Positions 62,672 to 62,874 of a stretch of 62,874 nucleotides of DNA are shown piece after piece. Location of the stretch: positions 1 through 62,874 of the forward strand of contig JAUWZD010000010.1 of assembly GCA_030615505.1 (NCBI GenBank), in the 5' to 3' direction. The notes below the pieces were generated by a model that saw only the letters and a program-made list of their open reading frames with translations, was not told the origin of the DNA and searched no databases. A program made the position numbers and the translations under genes. This stretch comes from Spirochaetales bacterium. GTDB lineage: Bacteria; Spirochaetota; Spirochaetia; SZUA-6; DRHE01. Positions within the stretch are counted from its first letter, which is position 1; each line of letters opens with the position of its first letter.

Positions 62672-62874
62672 TGTAGTAGATGCTTGATAGGACAGTTTAT
62701 AATTCAAGATAGGCAAAAAGCCGAGGAAGTCGAAGAAATTTGTGGAATTTTCGTAAAAACTGACGATAGCTTTGCACTACTTATTTATTTTCGAGAATCA
62801 CGTGAAAGAAACGTTCATTCTAATGAGTTTTCGGTAATATTTTCAGTTATACATCTCTCCAGCCCTCTTGTTAA
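62672..62874. other. Right-edge region without a supported gene
   Basis: About 200 bp after the U32 gene. One plus-strand frame is open from TTG 62684 to the window edge, but it has no ribosome binding site and no recognisable motif. Confidence 0.4.

Noticed and set aside
62684..62874. Open plus-strand frame at the right edge
   Set aside because: TTG start without ribosome binding site and no recognisable motif; cannot be judged without the next bases.

Overview
The window reads as chromosomal DNA of a free-living spirochaete (phylum Spirochaetota, probably Spirochaetia). The evidence is gene content: a class I (archaeal-type) lysyl-tRNA synthetase, a Bmp/TmpC-type purine-nucleoside-like ABC transporter, a TraB-family membrane protein, MoxR/BatA-type operons, many small lipoproteins with loose lipoboxes, and abundant HD-GYP, cyclic-nucleotide-binding and class III cyclase signalling proteins. 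The DNA is moderately AT-rich by eye. No rRNA, phage, plasmid or CRISPR signature was seen, and one tRNA gene is present.

Layout. 1-7649 (minus): an eight-gene MoxR/Bat-like operon (VWA protein, several membrane proteins, a PrsW-like intramembrane protease, MoxR ATPase, DUF58, partial BatA-like protein). 7650-8849: a decayed junction with an SDR gene tail and a broken IS1595-family transposase. 8889-10502: CsgG/FlgO-like outer-membrane protein. 10841-15703 (minus): Bmp-type ABC transporter operon. 15898-21264: carbohydrate ABC transporter (binding protein, two permeases), its LacI-family regulator, and a convergent Gfo/Idh/MocA oxidoreductase. 21452-24900: a signalling cluster (sigma-54 response regulator, lone GspE-N/MshEN-type domain, cNMP-HD-GYP protein, degenerate cNMP-domain protein). 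25150-30484 (minus): operon lysS - rpiA - panB - unknown 422-aa enzyme-like protein - lipoprotein. 30552-35693: rlpA, a DUF4349 lipoprotein operon in which the same two domains occur once fused and once split, tRNA-Arg(CCU), another lipoprotein, an SDR-like protein that has lost its catalytic residues. 35948-38300: small AT-rich accessory segment (GH130-like lipoprotein, antitoxin with a broken RelE/ParE toxin, 36-aa basic protein). 38419-45851: SagB-type nitroreductase, nadE, a large unknown protein, radA, an amidohydrolase stub and a VWA/FHA-like/PIG-L fusion. 45844-51378 (minus): class III cyclase, HEAT-repeat protein, and a HATPase/cNMP protein. 51543-62671: alr, ybaK-type deacylase, adenosine deaminase, TraB, unknown membrane protein, PlsB-like acyltransferase, clpS-clpA, U32 peptidase family protein.

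How the genes fit together. The two transporters are divergently transcribed from 15704-15897, which holds a near-perfect sigma-70 promoter, a LacI-type operator at the start site and an opposing promoter. A cAMP network can be inferred: one class III cyclase and three proteins with cyclic-nucleotide-binding folds, one of them in the cyclase operon. The most unusual items are the VWA/FHA-like/PIG-L fusion, the cyclase-HEAT-HATPase/cNMP operon, the fused-plus-split DUF4349 operon, the unknown partner of panB, and two palindromes 30 bp apart upstream of a cNMP-like gene. Function calls come from reading motifs; no database search was run.
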